Shown: positions 1 through 9,700 of the stretch, piece after piece | Numbering within the stretch: position 1 is the stretch's first letter | How the letters are laid out: the number at the start of each line of letters is the position of its first letter | Assembly (NCBI GenBank): GCA_947644595.1 | Contig: CANSAE010000004.1 | Location: forward strand, 1-64,000 | Direction: 5' to 3' | Length of the DNA stretch: 64,000 bases | DNA from: an uncultured Clostridia bacterium | GTDB lineage: Bacteria; Bacillota; Clostridia; Oscillospirales; Oscillospiraceae | Notes under the pieces: model-generated | The model's database searches: none | Told to the model about the DNA's origin: nothing | What the model saw: the letters and a program-made list of their open reading frames with translations, nothing else | Made by a program: the position numbers and the translations under genes

Positions 1-1958
1 CCCGGCTCTTCGCCGGAGCTTGCCACCGCGCCGCCGATGGTGATCGGCTGGGACTTAGACACCTCGTAGGCCGTATTGGAACGGAACCGAACTTCATATT
101 TGTCGTTTTCCGCCAGGCCGTGGATGATAGGAATCGCATTATTGCTCTCATCGGCATATTCAATCCAGCCGTAGCTCGTTGGCCAGCCGGTTTCCTTGAA
201 GCTCTCCGACAGTTCTGTTATCACCCTTACCGGAGCATGAGAGCCTGTCTTTGGCGCGTATTCTGTGTAAATCACGTCCTTGGCATTCAGCTTCATGCTG
301 TTTTCCCATGCGGTACGTGTTGCGCCTGTGATATAGGCTGCCCCGTAGAAATTGCGCGGCATCGGTACTTCCCGCCAGCCCTCGTTGGGCAGTCCGGTGT
401 AATCTACTTCTTCGCCTTCTACCAGAACCGGCCGATACTCATAGACCATACGGTTATTCAGATAATACTGCGTCATCGTGCCCGTGCCATTCGTATCGTT
501 CAAATAGCCGGTTTCTTCGCCTTTCTTTGGGCCGGCGGAGTAGAAGCCGTAAATCTGGCCGTCCTTTACTTCCGTGTCATCCTCGCCTTTGGTCGACACC
601 ACACGGCTTTGCAGGCCTGTGTTATCGTCCAGCGTCGGCACCGGCTGGGCGCCCTTTTTCACCTGGTCAAAATGCAGGATGATCAGGTCCGTGGTGTTGT
701 TTCCCTTGTCTTTTACCTGCAGCACCGCGTACACGTCTTTTCCGTCGCTGTGCTCTGTTGGTGTACCGGATATCCGCCATGTCTTGTCACTGTTGTTTCC
801 TGTAGCCGCAACGGTCAGCTTGTAGGCTGTGCTTAAATCTACAATCGTCCCGGTATCGCTTCCTATCGTGACTGTACTTCCTACACTCTGGTAACTGTAC
901 TCCTTCGCTGTACCGCCATCTGTTGGACTGGCCGCCAATTTCACGTTCATTCCATAAGCCACACCTACCTGCGGATCCGGCAGCGTCAGTATATGGATGT
1001 TTACGCCGTTCACCGTCCCCGTCGTCGGCGCGTTCGTTAAATCGAACTTCACAGCGTTCGGCCGCCACTGGGCATACAAGTTGTAGAACTTATCACTGTC
1101 CTTGTTGAACGTCGTCGTCCCGAACGCCGTGGAGATCGTCCCCCAAGGTACCGGCCCGGTGTTTCCTACTGGGTACTGCGGTGTCACCACCTGCGCCGCT
1201 GCTGTGTTCGCGTCCGCGTTCATCAGTTTGCTGTTCGCATCCCAGCCCAGGAAGGTGTAGCCCGTACGCGTCGGACGTGTCGTACCGTTCACCGGTGCGT
1301 CCGTGGTCCATCCTTCAATCTGATATCCCGGCATACTCCCAACAGTATTCGTTCCTGTGGGATACTTGTTCTGCATATACCGCAGCATATAGCTTTCGGT
1401 CTGCAGCCAGCCCTGACTGTTGATGTAGAACGACACGATCGTGTAGTCCGACAGGTCCTTCACATCCGTACCGCCATCGAAGATCACCAGCGCATACCGC
1501 ATGTGATATGTTGTGCTACTCTCTCCGAGAGGGTAATTCTTATCCTGCGTAAAATTATATAATGCTTTGTTGAAAATCGTCAGAACCGTTCCGTTCACTG
1601 CCGTTGCGTTCTCGTACCGGTAATAGTTGCTGTTCGCCGTACCTGGTGCCAAGCTCGTATAAGTACCAGGGGTGATACCACCGATGGAGCCATCCGTGTT
1701 GTAGTTGGCATTGAACAAGTCATACCGTAACAACACCGCATAGGTCTGGCCGCTGGCCGTGGGGTTCGCCTTTACCGTCAGATTCCATGCTCCCGTCTGG
1801 CTCAACTCAATGTTCTTCAGAAACGCGTCGCTGTCTGTCGCGTACTTAATCTCCGGTGCTACCGTTACCGTTGGGTTCGCTGCCGACACCGGCACTACCA
1901 GCACCATCAGCATCGCTATGACCAGAAGTCCGGCCGTCCATTGCCTTCTTCTCATCAT
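1..1958 (-). CDS. Exported surface protein, C-terminus beyond window
   Basis: The open frame runs from ATG at 1958 off the left edge, giving about 652 visible codons. The N-terminus is a clear signal peptide: MMRRR, then a hydrophobic stretch ending near VVPVSA. Around residues 215-285 there is a GYTFLGWD-type segment followed by FYNLYAQW, which resembles the Listeria-Bacteroides (Flg_new) repeat of cell-surface proteins. A following stretch (about residues 300-400, containing GVAYGMNV and WRISGTP) looks like a cadherin/He_PIG-type Ig fold. No catalytic motif is visible. The start overlaps the stop of the upstream 592-residue gene by one base, so the two are translationally coupled and belong to the surface-protein operon. 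A second ATG three bases in is an equally possible start. The function is unknown; an extracellular structural or adhesive role is inferred. Confidence 0.75.
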   Translation of the reverse strand, partial: MMRRRQWTAGLLVIAMLMVLVVPVSAANPTVTVAPEIKYATDSDAFLKNIELSQTGAWNLTVKANPTASGQTYAVLLRYDLFNANYNTDGSIGGITPGTYTSLAPGTANSNYYRYENATAVNGTVLTIFNKALYNFTQDKNYPLGESSTTYHMRYALVIFDGGTDVKDLSDYTIVSFYINSQGWLQTESYMLRYMQNKYPTGTNTVGSMPGYQIEGWTTDAPVNGTTRPTRTGYTFLGWDANSKLMNADANTAAAQVVTPQYPVGNTGPVPWGTISTAFGTTTFNKDSDKFYNLYAQWRPNAVKFDLTNAPTTGTVNGVNIHILTLPDPQVGVAYGMNVKLAASPTDGGTAKEYSYQSVGSTVTIGSDTGTIVDLSTAYKLTVAATGNNSDKTWRISGTPTEHSDGKDVYAVLQVKDKGNNTTDLIILHFDQVKKGAQPVPTLDDNTGLQSRVVSTKGEDDTEVKDGQIYGFYSAGPKKGEETGYLNDTNGTGTMTQYYLNNRMVYEYRPVLVEGEEVDYTGLPNEGWREVPMPRNFYGAAYITGATRTAWENSMKLNAKDVIYTEYAPKTGSHAPVRVITELSESFKETGWPTSYGWIEYADESNNAIPIIHGLAENDKYEVRFRSNTAYEVSKSQPITIGGAVASSGEEP

Positions 1959-3736
1959 CACGTCACCCCATTCAGTGCCGTTACTACCTCGGCATACGTC
2001 AGCTTCGCACCTTTGGCCTGCGTTGCTGTCAAAAGCCGGCTCTTTGCTGTATTGCACCGGGTGTCGTTCCACCACGTGGCCGCCGCTTTTCCACTTTGTG
2101 TTCCGTTGTTGTAATAGCAGTCCGCAAAGGCCCAGTTGTTTACCGTGGACTCCCACGTACCGCCCTGGTATACGTTGTACGCCTGCTCCGCCAGATACCC
2201 TTGTGTTCCCAGTGTTATACAAGTGTTACGGTTCCGCGCACCCTTGGTTACGTCAGAACGATCCGCACACCCCGGCCAGTTCGAAATGCCATATACGTCG
2301 ATCACCTTGTACGTCACTGACGCGATCTGCTTCGTCGTTACAACCTCAAATGTCGTCGTATCCGTGTTCTCCAGCCGGATCAGGTTCATGATGTTCGCGC
2401 CTCCGCCCGCCGGCGTCATCGCTACCCAGATCGCCGGTTCACGCAAACGCGTCACGCCCGTATTTCCATCTTCCTGCAGCCGCGTCACCGTCATCGTCAG
2501 GGAGTAAGAACCGGCCACCGCGTCCGCCGCACCATATCTGGTATACACAGGCTCAGAAATCGTATAATACCGGTCTGTATTATCCGTCTTTCCTCCATTC
2601 ACCAAATCGTCTGTAAACCCATTCGCTGTGGTCTTCGCGTAATAAGCCGCCTGGAGAAACACGGAATTCCCGTCCTTAAACAACTCGCTCGGCTTCGCTA
2701 TGTCCTCTGAGATGTCCGGGTTCGTCCTGTCCAGCTTCTCGTCGTTCGATGTGAAGGTCTCGTTCTTCGTTACCAGCCCCTTCCCGTCGTTGTTCTCATA
2801 CACCACCAGCCAGCAGTCAAACGCATACCCCGGCTTGTTCGTCAGACGGTCCTCATGCGCATCTTCCCATGCTTCTATCACTGCCGCTGCGTTCCCGTCA
2901 TCCGCTGACACTGCGTCGATCGCTCTCCCGTCCCAGTCAAAAAACGTGATCGCTTTTCCTCCGCCGCTGACAGTTGTTCCGGTATTTACGCTGGGACCGG
3001 CTTCTGATTCAAACTGGACCGTATACAGAGTCTCCGTCTCATCGGCGGAAATCACCTTATGATACGGATGCTCCACCGGTAGGCCGTCTTGATCCAAGGT
3101 CGTTGTTATCAGCGGCATTCCCGGTATCGACGTATCCAAAATGCTCTCATTGGCAGCCAAGCACAGGGTATTGCTTTCTTCCGTTTCATGACCTGTCTGA
3201 GGTAAAGTGACAGTCTTTCCTTCCGTTATGGCAAATCGCACGGTCACGACCCGCTCGTGTTCCAAATCCATCGCCTGTAGAGCGTCCGCACCCAAGTACA
3301 GGTATGCCCTGGAAGGTGTTTCGGGCAGAGAATCCTCTCCCTCCTCCGTCTCTGAGGGGCTATCTTCCGAAGCGGCAACCGTGACCAGCGCCGGTTTTCC
3401 GGACAACAGGTCCGTTCCCTTCGTCGGAACCACGGTAGTCCAGGATTCTTTTGGAGTCAATGGCTGTGTCGGGTCGTTCCAATCCACTGGCGTCAGTACA
3501 CCGGTATCATAGGACAGTACCACGCCCACTGATTGGAATCTCCATCCATTCACGCGCAGGCTCACTTCCAGAAATTCACCGGCACCGTTCACATTATTGC
3601 CAACTACGATCACCTCCGGAACCTCCGGAAGGTTTGCGGTGTTCTCGTCACCGGCCTCCGATCCTGCCGCGCTCACCAAGGTGCTCGTCAGCAGGAACAC
3701 GGTCATGAGCATCGCGATTATCCTTTTATTTCTCAT
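1958..3736 (-). CDS. Secreted protein with cohesin-like N-terminal module
   Basis: 592 residues. The signal peptide is MRNKR followed by a hydrophobic core to about residue 24. Residues about 40-200 have a cohesin-like look: a LEVSLRVNGW strand, an LSYDTGVLTPVDW strand pair, and later VVTVRFAITEG before a proline-rich break. Residues about 235-375 read as a further beta-rich module. The C-terminal 100 residues (tryptophan-rich, four cysteines, ending in ALNGVT) match no family I recognise. No enzyme motif is visible. The start overlaps the stop of the 433-residue gene by four bases (ATGA) and the stop overlaps the next start, so it is a middle cistron of the operon. The cohesin assignment is by eye and tentative; another immunoglobulin-like fold is possible. 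Confidence 0.75.
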   Translation of the reverse strand: MRNKRIIAMLMTVFLLTSTLVSAAGSEAGDENTANLPEVPEVIVVGNNVNGAGEFLEVSLRVNGWRFQSVGVVLSYDTGVLTPVDWNDPTQPLTPKESWTTVVPTKGTDLLSGKPALVTVAASEDSPSETEEGEDSLPETPSRAYLYLGADALQAMDLEHERVVTVRFAITEGKTVTLPQTGHETEESNTLCLAANESILDTSIPGMPLITTTLDQDGLPVEHPYHKVISADETETLYTVQFESEAGPSVNTGTTVSGGGKAITFFDWDGRAIDAVSADDGNAAAVIEAWEDAHEDRLTNKPGYAFDCWLVVYENNDGKGLVTKNETFTSNDEKLDRTNPDISEDIAKPSELFKDGNSVFLQAAYYAKTTANGFTDDLVNGGKTDNTDRYYTISEPVYTRYGAADAVAGSYSLTMTVTRLQEDGNTGVTRLREPAIWVAMTPAGGGANIMNLIRLENTDTTTFEVVTTKQIASVTYKVIDVYGISNWPGCADRSDVTKGARNRNTCITLGTQGYLAEQAYNVYQGGTWESTVNNWAFADCYYNNGTQSGKAAATWWNDTRCNTAKSRLLTATQAKGAKLTYAEVVTALNGVT

Positions 3737-5034
3737 ACACCGTTTTCTCCCACTTGTTTCTGGAAATCCACTGTAAAGTCTTTCTTCCCGTAATTTGCCG
3801 GAGCTGTCAGAATCGCCAAATCCTTCTGGTCTACCCGTCTGTCTCCGTCCAAATCATACGGTTCCCCATCGACTGCCGCTTTCCCGTAACGGGCCCGGGC
3901 AGTGAGCTGGCTCCGGTCTGTCTGCCGAACCGCCCCGTCGTGATTCACATCCCCACAGGGCAAGATGATGAACGCTCCCTCTGTCTCCTGGAACAACTCA
4001 CCTCCGGACACTGTCACCCCCGTAAGGGTTGCTGTCACATGAGATTGCTTCCGAATTTCAATCCGGTACTCCCCTTCGGGCAAGCGCTCCGCTTTCGTTT
4101 CGCTGTCCTCTATGTAATACGTCCCGCTTCCAAACCGTACTGCACGTACAAACAAGCCTGTTCCTTCGTCATCGCCGTCAATCACCATCCGGTAATACTT
4201 CGGCATTCCATCCTGGGGCGCAACGGGGTAAAGGAAAAAGCTCAAGGGGTCTTTCGGGTCATAGCTCTGTACGTTCACCACGCCGGACCATTCCGGCGGA
4301 GGGGTAAATATCAGTTTCAGGGGTATCCGCCCCAGGGTCGCTGTTGCTTCCTCTTCCATGTAATAGCCGATGTAGGCCGTTTCCGCTTCATTCCAAACTG
4401 TCTGGTTAAAGGGGTCTTTTCCCCAGTCCGTTTCCCGATAAGCCGGATCCACTTCCACCGGCTCAGCCTCCGCCGTGTCCAGCCATCTCTGTTGTCCGAC
4501 AGAATCCGACGAAGGAACAGAGCCTTTCGCATCAAATCGATAGGTCCCGACCAAAATATGCCCTTTTGCCGTTTGTGCGCCCTCATCCGTTCCCAGAGAT
4601 GCGGTATCCCACACCAATGTATCCGGATGAGCGCTTCCGCCCAAAGCAGCGGCATACCGCGTCCAGGAAAATCCGTGATACCCGTTCTGCCGAATCTCTG
4701 TACCGCTGTACCGCTCCGCCGGTACGATCCGCTGTATCATGATTTGCTCGGATGGCTCAAAGGTCATTGCAGTCCCCAGATATTCCGGAAAACGCAACAC
4801 AAAGCTCGCTCCCTCCAGAAGTGCCGCAGAAGCATCTGTTGTACAGGCATACAATTCCAATACAATAGGGGATCCATCTATCCCATCACTTTTGGCGGTC
4901 AGATAGTAGAAGTAGCGTCCGGGAAAATCTTCTTCCTCCTCCGGGGCAGCCGCGCAGATCTGTGCACTTCCGAGCACCAGCAGAAAGGCCAGCACCCAAA
5001 CAGTCAGAAAGCGAATCTTGCTTCTGTACTTCAT
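3733..5034 (-). CDS. Secreted protein with C-terminal dockerin-like module
   Basis: 433 residues with a signal peptide (MKYRSKIRF, then a leucine-rich core to about residue 28). Residues about 35-180 form a cohesin-like or related beta-sandwich (VLELYACTTDA, then ASFVLRFPEYLG). Residues about 265-350 are a second beta domain. Residues about 360-420 carry two calcium-binding half-repeats typical of type I dockerins: GDVNHDGAV with following RQTDRSQLTARARYGK, and DLDGDRRVDQKDLAILTAPANYGK. Dockerins bind cohesin modules in cellulosome-like and other surface assemblies, so this protein could dock onto a cohesin-like partner in the same operon. It sits 18 bases after the SLH gene and overlaps the next gene by four bases. 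No catalytic domain is seen. The dockerin call is firm; the partner is inferred. Confidence 0.8.
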   Translation of the reverse strand: MKYRSKIRFLTVWVLAFLLVLGSAQICAAAPEEEEDFPGRYFYYLTAKSDGIDGSPIVLELYACTTDASAALLEGASFVLRFPEYLGTAMTFEPSEQIMIQRIVPAERYSGTEIRQNGYHGFSWTRYAAALGGSAHPDTLVWDTASLGTDEGAQTAKGHILVGTYRFDAKGSVPSSDSVGQQRWLDTAEAEPVEVDPAYRETDWGKDPFNQTVWNEAETAYIGYYMEEEATATLGRIPLKLIFTPPPEWSGVVNVQSYDPKDPLSFFLYPVAPQDGMPKYYRMVIDGDDEGTGLFVRAVRFGSGTYYIEDSETKAERLPEGEYRIEIRKQSHVTATLTGVTVSGGELFQETEGAFIILPCGDVNHDGAVRQTDRSQLTARARYGKAAVDGEPYDLDGDRRVDQKDLAILTAPANYGKKDFTVDFQKQVGENGV

Positions 5035-5052
5035 TTTCGACTCACCTTTCCA

Positions 5053-6720
5053 TCACTGCTTATAAATATGGTACAAAAATACCGCCGCCTCCGCGCGCGT
5101 TGCGTTCCCTTGGGGATTCAGCGTTCCGTCGGTATTGCCGGAAATCGCGCCCGACTGCACCATAACAGCCAAAGCGGTCTGCGCATAGTCTGAAATTTGT
5201 TTTGCATCCTTAAAGCTTTCCAGTGCAGCCCGAGGTGACTGTTCATCCAGCGCTCCTGTCCGAAGCAGGGCACGATAGGTCAATACTACCATATCCTGTC
5301 TGCTCACATTGGACTGGGGCAAAAACCTGCCATCCCCTGTGCCCGAAGCAATTCCCAGGGCTTTCGCCAATGCGATTTCCCTGTAATAATAACTGTCCTG
5401 AGGCACATCCAAAAAGCCGCCCGCCTCTGTCGAGCCTTCCGGCTCCAGCATACGCATGAGCAAGGCCATAAAGTCACCGCGGGTCACATTGGCACCGGGG
5501 GAAAAGGTTGTTTCTGATGTCCCGGAAATCACGCCCGCCTTTGTCAGCGCCTCAATCGCTTCCCGAGCCCAGGGGTATGCCCCTAAATCCCGGAATTTTC
5601 CCACAGGCGCTTCGCTACTGCTGCTGCCGGTACCAAGCACAGTGATTGTAAAGGTCCGTTCCGCCTGTGCCGTACCGTATTTCACCGCCGCAGTCAGGGT
5701 GACCTGCGCATCGGAGGACAGTGGATATACATTTCCATAATCACTGACCACCACCGGTCGGCTGCTCTTCCATTGAATGGAACAGCCGCCTTCTCCTGTC
5801 ACAGGTAAAATCAGGTCTTTCCGTACCGCCTCGGCGCTATCGCCCTCGGCATACCCAATCTGTACCTGCCCCAAAGCCGCATTTACCACGTCCTCATCTG
5901 TCCGAAGCACGATGGTGACCGTCTGATGGTCCGTAATTTCCACTTCCAATGTTTTCGATTCGTAGCCTGGCACGGTCGCCATACACAGATACGCACCACG
6001 GGGGGCCGTAGTCTGAACATCCCCACTTGCATCCACCGTCAATGCCGCTCCGTTAAAATGGATCGTACCGCTTAAAGATTTACCCGCTCCGTTTCTCAGT
6101 TGGAAAGTTATTTCCCGCGCTTTTGGCGACTGCACCCCGCAATTGGGATAATCAAATGTCACCGCACACGGATACACACCGGGCACTGCGTACATGTAAT
6201 CAATCAAGCCGCTTTCCCGCAGCCATGCCGTAGTCTCCCAGCGCCAATTTTCATTTTCTTTCAATCGCATCAAGCGCACGGTGTCATCATCAAAAGATGC
6301 CGCTGTCACGCCGGGTTTCAGATGAAACCGGATGCGCGCAACCATTCGGTCATTGTTTACAGCGTCCAGCGCTGTATAAGAAGGGTTCCAGCAAAAACCC
6401 ACAAATCCGTCATTGGACATCAATGCATCTGCAGCCAGCCCCTCCGTATGGAGCCGGATGCCGTTTCCGGCATGAAAAACCGCGTTAAAGTCGGAGGGTT
6501 CCTCCAACTCCAGCTTTTCCGAGTCAAAACCCAGAGCAAGCCGGCCGCCCAGTAAGCGTGCATGCCGGCCGTAGACTTCCAAATCAAAGGTGCCTGCACG
6601 TTCATCCACAGTCCCCTTCATCAAATATCCTACGTTCTCTGCCGCTTTCGCCGCAGTCATGCCTGCAAATACGCCAAAAAGGAGAATCAGCGGAAAAAGC
6701 CATCTCAATATTTTCTTCAT
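5053..6720 (-). CDS. Cell-surface anchor protein with three SLH domains
   Basis: 555 residues. A signal peptide (MKKILRW, then LFPLILLFGVFAG) is followed by a cohesin-like sandwich at about residues 28-170 (GRLALGFDSEKLELEE, MVARIRFHLKPG). A carboxypeptidase-regulatory-like or PEGA-type segment comes next (about 195-270), then a bacterial-Ig-like segment (about 280-360). Residues about 375-555 hold three S-layer homology repeats, starting FRDLGAYPWAREAIEAL, FLDVPQDSYYYREIALA and FKDAKQISDYAQTALAV. SLH domains bind pyruvylated secondary cell-wall polymer in Firmicutes, so this is the likely wall anchor of the operon. With a cohesin-like module outside the SLH block it could hold dockerin-bearing partners at the surface. 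The ribosome-binding site GGGAGGAG supports the ATG at 6720. SLH identity is confident; the scaffold role is inferred. Confidence 0.85.
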   Translation of the reverse strand: MKKILRWLFPLILLFGVFAGMTAAKAAENVGYLMKGTVDERAGTFDLEVYGRHARLLGGRLALGFDSEKLELEEPSDFNAVFHAGNGIRLHTEGLAADALMSNDGFVGFCWNPSYTALDAVNNDRMVARIRFHLKPGVTAASFDDDTVRLMRLKENENWRWETTAWLRESGLIDYMYAVPGVYPCAVTFDYPNCGVQSPKAREITFQLRNGAGKSLSGTIHFNGAALTVDASGDVQTTAPRGAYLCMATVPGYESKTLEVEITDHQTVTIVLRTDEDVVNAALGQVQIGYAEGDSAEAVRKDLILPVTGEGGCSIQWKSSRPVVVSDYGNVYPLSSDAQVTLTAAVKYGTAQAERTFTITVLGTGSSSSEAPVGKFRDLGAYPWAREAIEALTKAGVISGTSETTFSPGANVTRGDFMALLMRMLEPEGSTEAGGFLDVPQDSYYYREIALAKALGIASGTGDGRFLPQSNVSRQDMVVLTYRALLRTGALDEQSPRAALESFKDAKQISDYAQTALAVMVQSGAISGNTDGTLNPQGNATRAEAAVFLYHIYKQ

Positions 6721-6745
6721 TCGCCTTTGCTCCTCCCGATTTTTT

Positions 6746-6777
6746 GCACAGGAAAGGCTGTACAGCCTTTCCTGTGC
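6746..6777. repeat. 32-base perfect palindrome between two surface genes
   Basis: Two 16-base arms (GCACAGGAAAGGCTGT and its exact complement) meet with no loop base, 10 bases beyond the stop of the 1,643-residue gene. On the coding (minus) strand it is followed by an A-rich run and not a T-run, so it is a poor Rho-independent terminator in that direction. It could instead be an mRNA 3'-end stabiliser or attenuator inside the operon, or a protein-binding site. The structure is read directly; the role is inferred. Confidence 0.6.
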
Positions 6778-6787
6778 GGTGTTTTAC

Positions 6788-9700
6788 TTATGCTTTTTCA
6801 TAGGTTGCGGACTTTACAAAATCCGCATAACTCATTCTTGTCACACCTCTGCCGAAGCTGTTGACCACATAGGTCATGTCAACGGTGAGATTTTCTCCGC
6901 CCGCTGCCAGCTTGCCGCTCTCGTCAATATCCGCATGGTCACGGCTGGCCTGGGTGGAACCAGAGATCAAGCCATTGTTCACCTGGCTGATATCACCGAT
7001 GGAGATGACCACATTATCATGGTCCGCATCTCCGATGACTGGTGCTACCAAGTGCAGCTTCTGCCCATCGCCTTCCAGCTGTCCGAAAACAATGGAGCTT
7101 GTGCCGCTCAAATCATCCGTATTGATCTTGGTATTCGTCGTGCCATCACCCTCTACCGTACCATCATCTTTAATGATAAAGTCAGTAATGACGAAATCCA
7201 GATATCCGGGTTTGCTCACAGTCAGTGTCCATTTCCCAGCAGGCAGACTCAATGCGTACTCCTGCTCCATGGAGATATTCGACTTATTGTAAGTCTGTGT
7301 ACCGGTCTTTGCAGAGCCATCACCGCCGGACATACGGACATAGCTGATGGATACATCCGTAACAGGCGTAAAACCGCTGAAAGAACTGCTGTTCATGGCA
7401 TAATGTACCGTCAGGCGCACATCATACGCAGTTTCCTTGAATTCATAAGACAGCACCGTGGTGCCCGCTTTCAGCGCATCCATCTTGTAGGTATAGATGG
7501 TGTTTCCGCTTTCATCCTGCCCCTGTACTGCGTATCTCTTCTTGGACAGTTCGCTCGCTTCCGGCTCTTTTACCTTCAATTCCGACAGATCCCAGGATGC
7601 GTCAGGGGTCAAGGTAAAGACCGGCTCATCACCAATGGTGTAAGGTAGCAAACCGCTCTGGGCGATATTGCCGTTACCGGCGATATTCACCGTCTGCACC
7701 ATAGCCTGCATGGTCTCACCCGCCACATTCTTGAAGGTGACCATCACAACCTTGTGGTCGCCGGCTGTAATCGCGCTCAGGGTCAGCTTACCGGCAGCAG
7801 TGTCCCACTTGGCCGTGTCGGCCGCGCTCGGGTCTGCTTCGTCATAAACCGTTGTCAAGGTACCATCCGCATCCATGACGATGACCTTGTCGATCTCGTA
7901 GTCGGCGGTCGTATTATCCGGCTGTACTACACTCGTATTCGCGGTTACGGTCATTTCAAAGTTGCCGCCGGCCGTGACCGTGTAATCCTTGGTGCCGGGG
8001 CCATTCTGAGCGGGATTGCTCCCTACCGTCACAGAACCGTAACTACCCACTACAACCGTTACAATGGCATCGCCGATGGGTGTGGGCGCGGGTTCCTTCA
8101 GAATCTCATCATCGCCCGGAGTCTCGGTGTCCTTGGCGTCGATTTTCGCCTTCATGTAAGTAACCGTGATATCCTGGTCCTTGGTAATACCCAGCAAACG
8201 CTCAGACACACCGTGGATACGCTCCGCGTCCGTCAGATTTACGGGCGCACCGTTGACCAAAAGCTGGTTGATAACAAAACCTTCGTACACCTTGTTTTGA
8301 GCCTTCAGGTCTTTATTTGCGTCATCTGCGGGCTCATTGGCGTAGAAATGATATGTAGAAGAGGTGCTATTGTCGGCAGCTAATGTTTCCACCACCGTAT
8401 TCAGTTTGGTCGTGTTGTCGGTCACAGTCTTATCGAAGGTACTGCCCGTTGCCTGCACATCTACATTGAAGTAACCGCCAGCCGCGTCTGCACGGACATT
8501 GACCTTGTAACCATCGGTCTTTTTCTCAATGGCTGCCGCGGCCACCTGGATAACGATCACATACTCCTCGTTATAGCTCAGCGGCTTGATCTCGAAATGA
8601 TTTTCCTCCGCGTTCCAGGACAGATTAGTTCCGTCGATCGTCACTTTCGTGCTGTCGTCCGGGTCGCCGTTAGTGTCCTTTTTATAGACCTCCAGCGTAA
8701 TATCCTTCAGCTTCGGCGGATCATTTGTCAGTACATAGCCGGGCTTTGCTTCCACGTTGAAGATATAATTCGTGCCATCCACATTGAACTTGTTGGAGCC
8801 CAACAGTGTGACCTGGTCCGCAGGACGGACGATCACATCCGGCGCGTTATCAGGATTCAAGACCACCGTTATCACATCATCCAAATTCGGATACTCGGAC
8901 AAGGGCTTGCCATTGGGATAGGTGTCTGTATCCTCCGGGTAAGACTTATAGCCCTTTCCATCCACAATGAAAGCATAGCCAGTCTCATTGGGGTTGGGGA
9001 GCTGAATGGTCACCTTGCCGAACTCGTCAGTGGTGCCCACCACCGGATCGCCGTCTTTATTTGTGGCAGGATTGCCATTCAGCATCAGGGTCACCGTTGC
9101 TCCGTCGATCGGAGCACTTTCAACATCCACAACATTGAACTGCACGGCCTTATTGACATTGGAATCATCAAAGGTGATCTGCATCCGAATGTCCTGAGGC
9201 GTCGTCGCTCCCGTATCCTTTTTAGTACGGACCTGATAGAAGCCGCCATCCAACGCATACTGTGCGTCAAGGGCATGGAACTGCCAGGACGTGCTGCTAC
9301 GCCGGGAATCATCTGCATTCTGCCAGTGCTGCGCCCAATGGGCTGCCAATTCATTTGCATTCAAATTCGGGACCACTGTCTTATACTCATCTGGTAAGGT
9401 GGTTTTCTGGAAAGAGCGGCAGGAGAGCGTCTTATCGTTCATCTTTGCGGAAATCGCATCAACCCCCTGATCCGCAAGGGCTTGATTTACTTTCAGGGTA
9501 TAGGTCGCGATTTTCACCGGCGTACTGCCGCCTCCGATGGGAACCTCTGTAAAGTTGCCGCTGGTGACAGTCCCGGCCTTCCAATAAAACACATGATAAG
9601 CGTAGCTGTCGTTTTTATCGCTTGTCGGGTTTGTAAAGAACCAGCCGTCACCGTCTTTAGTAGGCACATTAATCAGGGTGTCATCCGGTGTAAATGTTGT

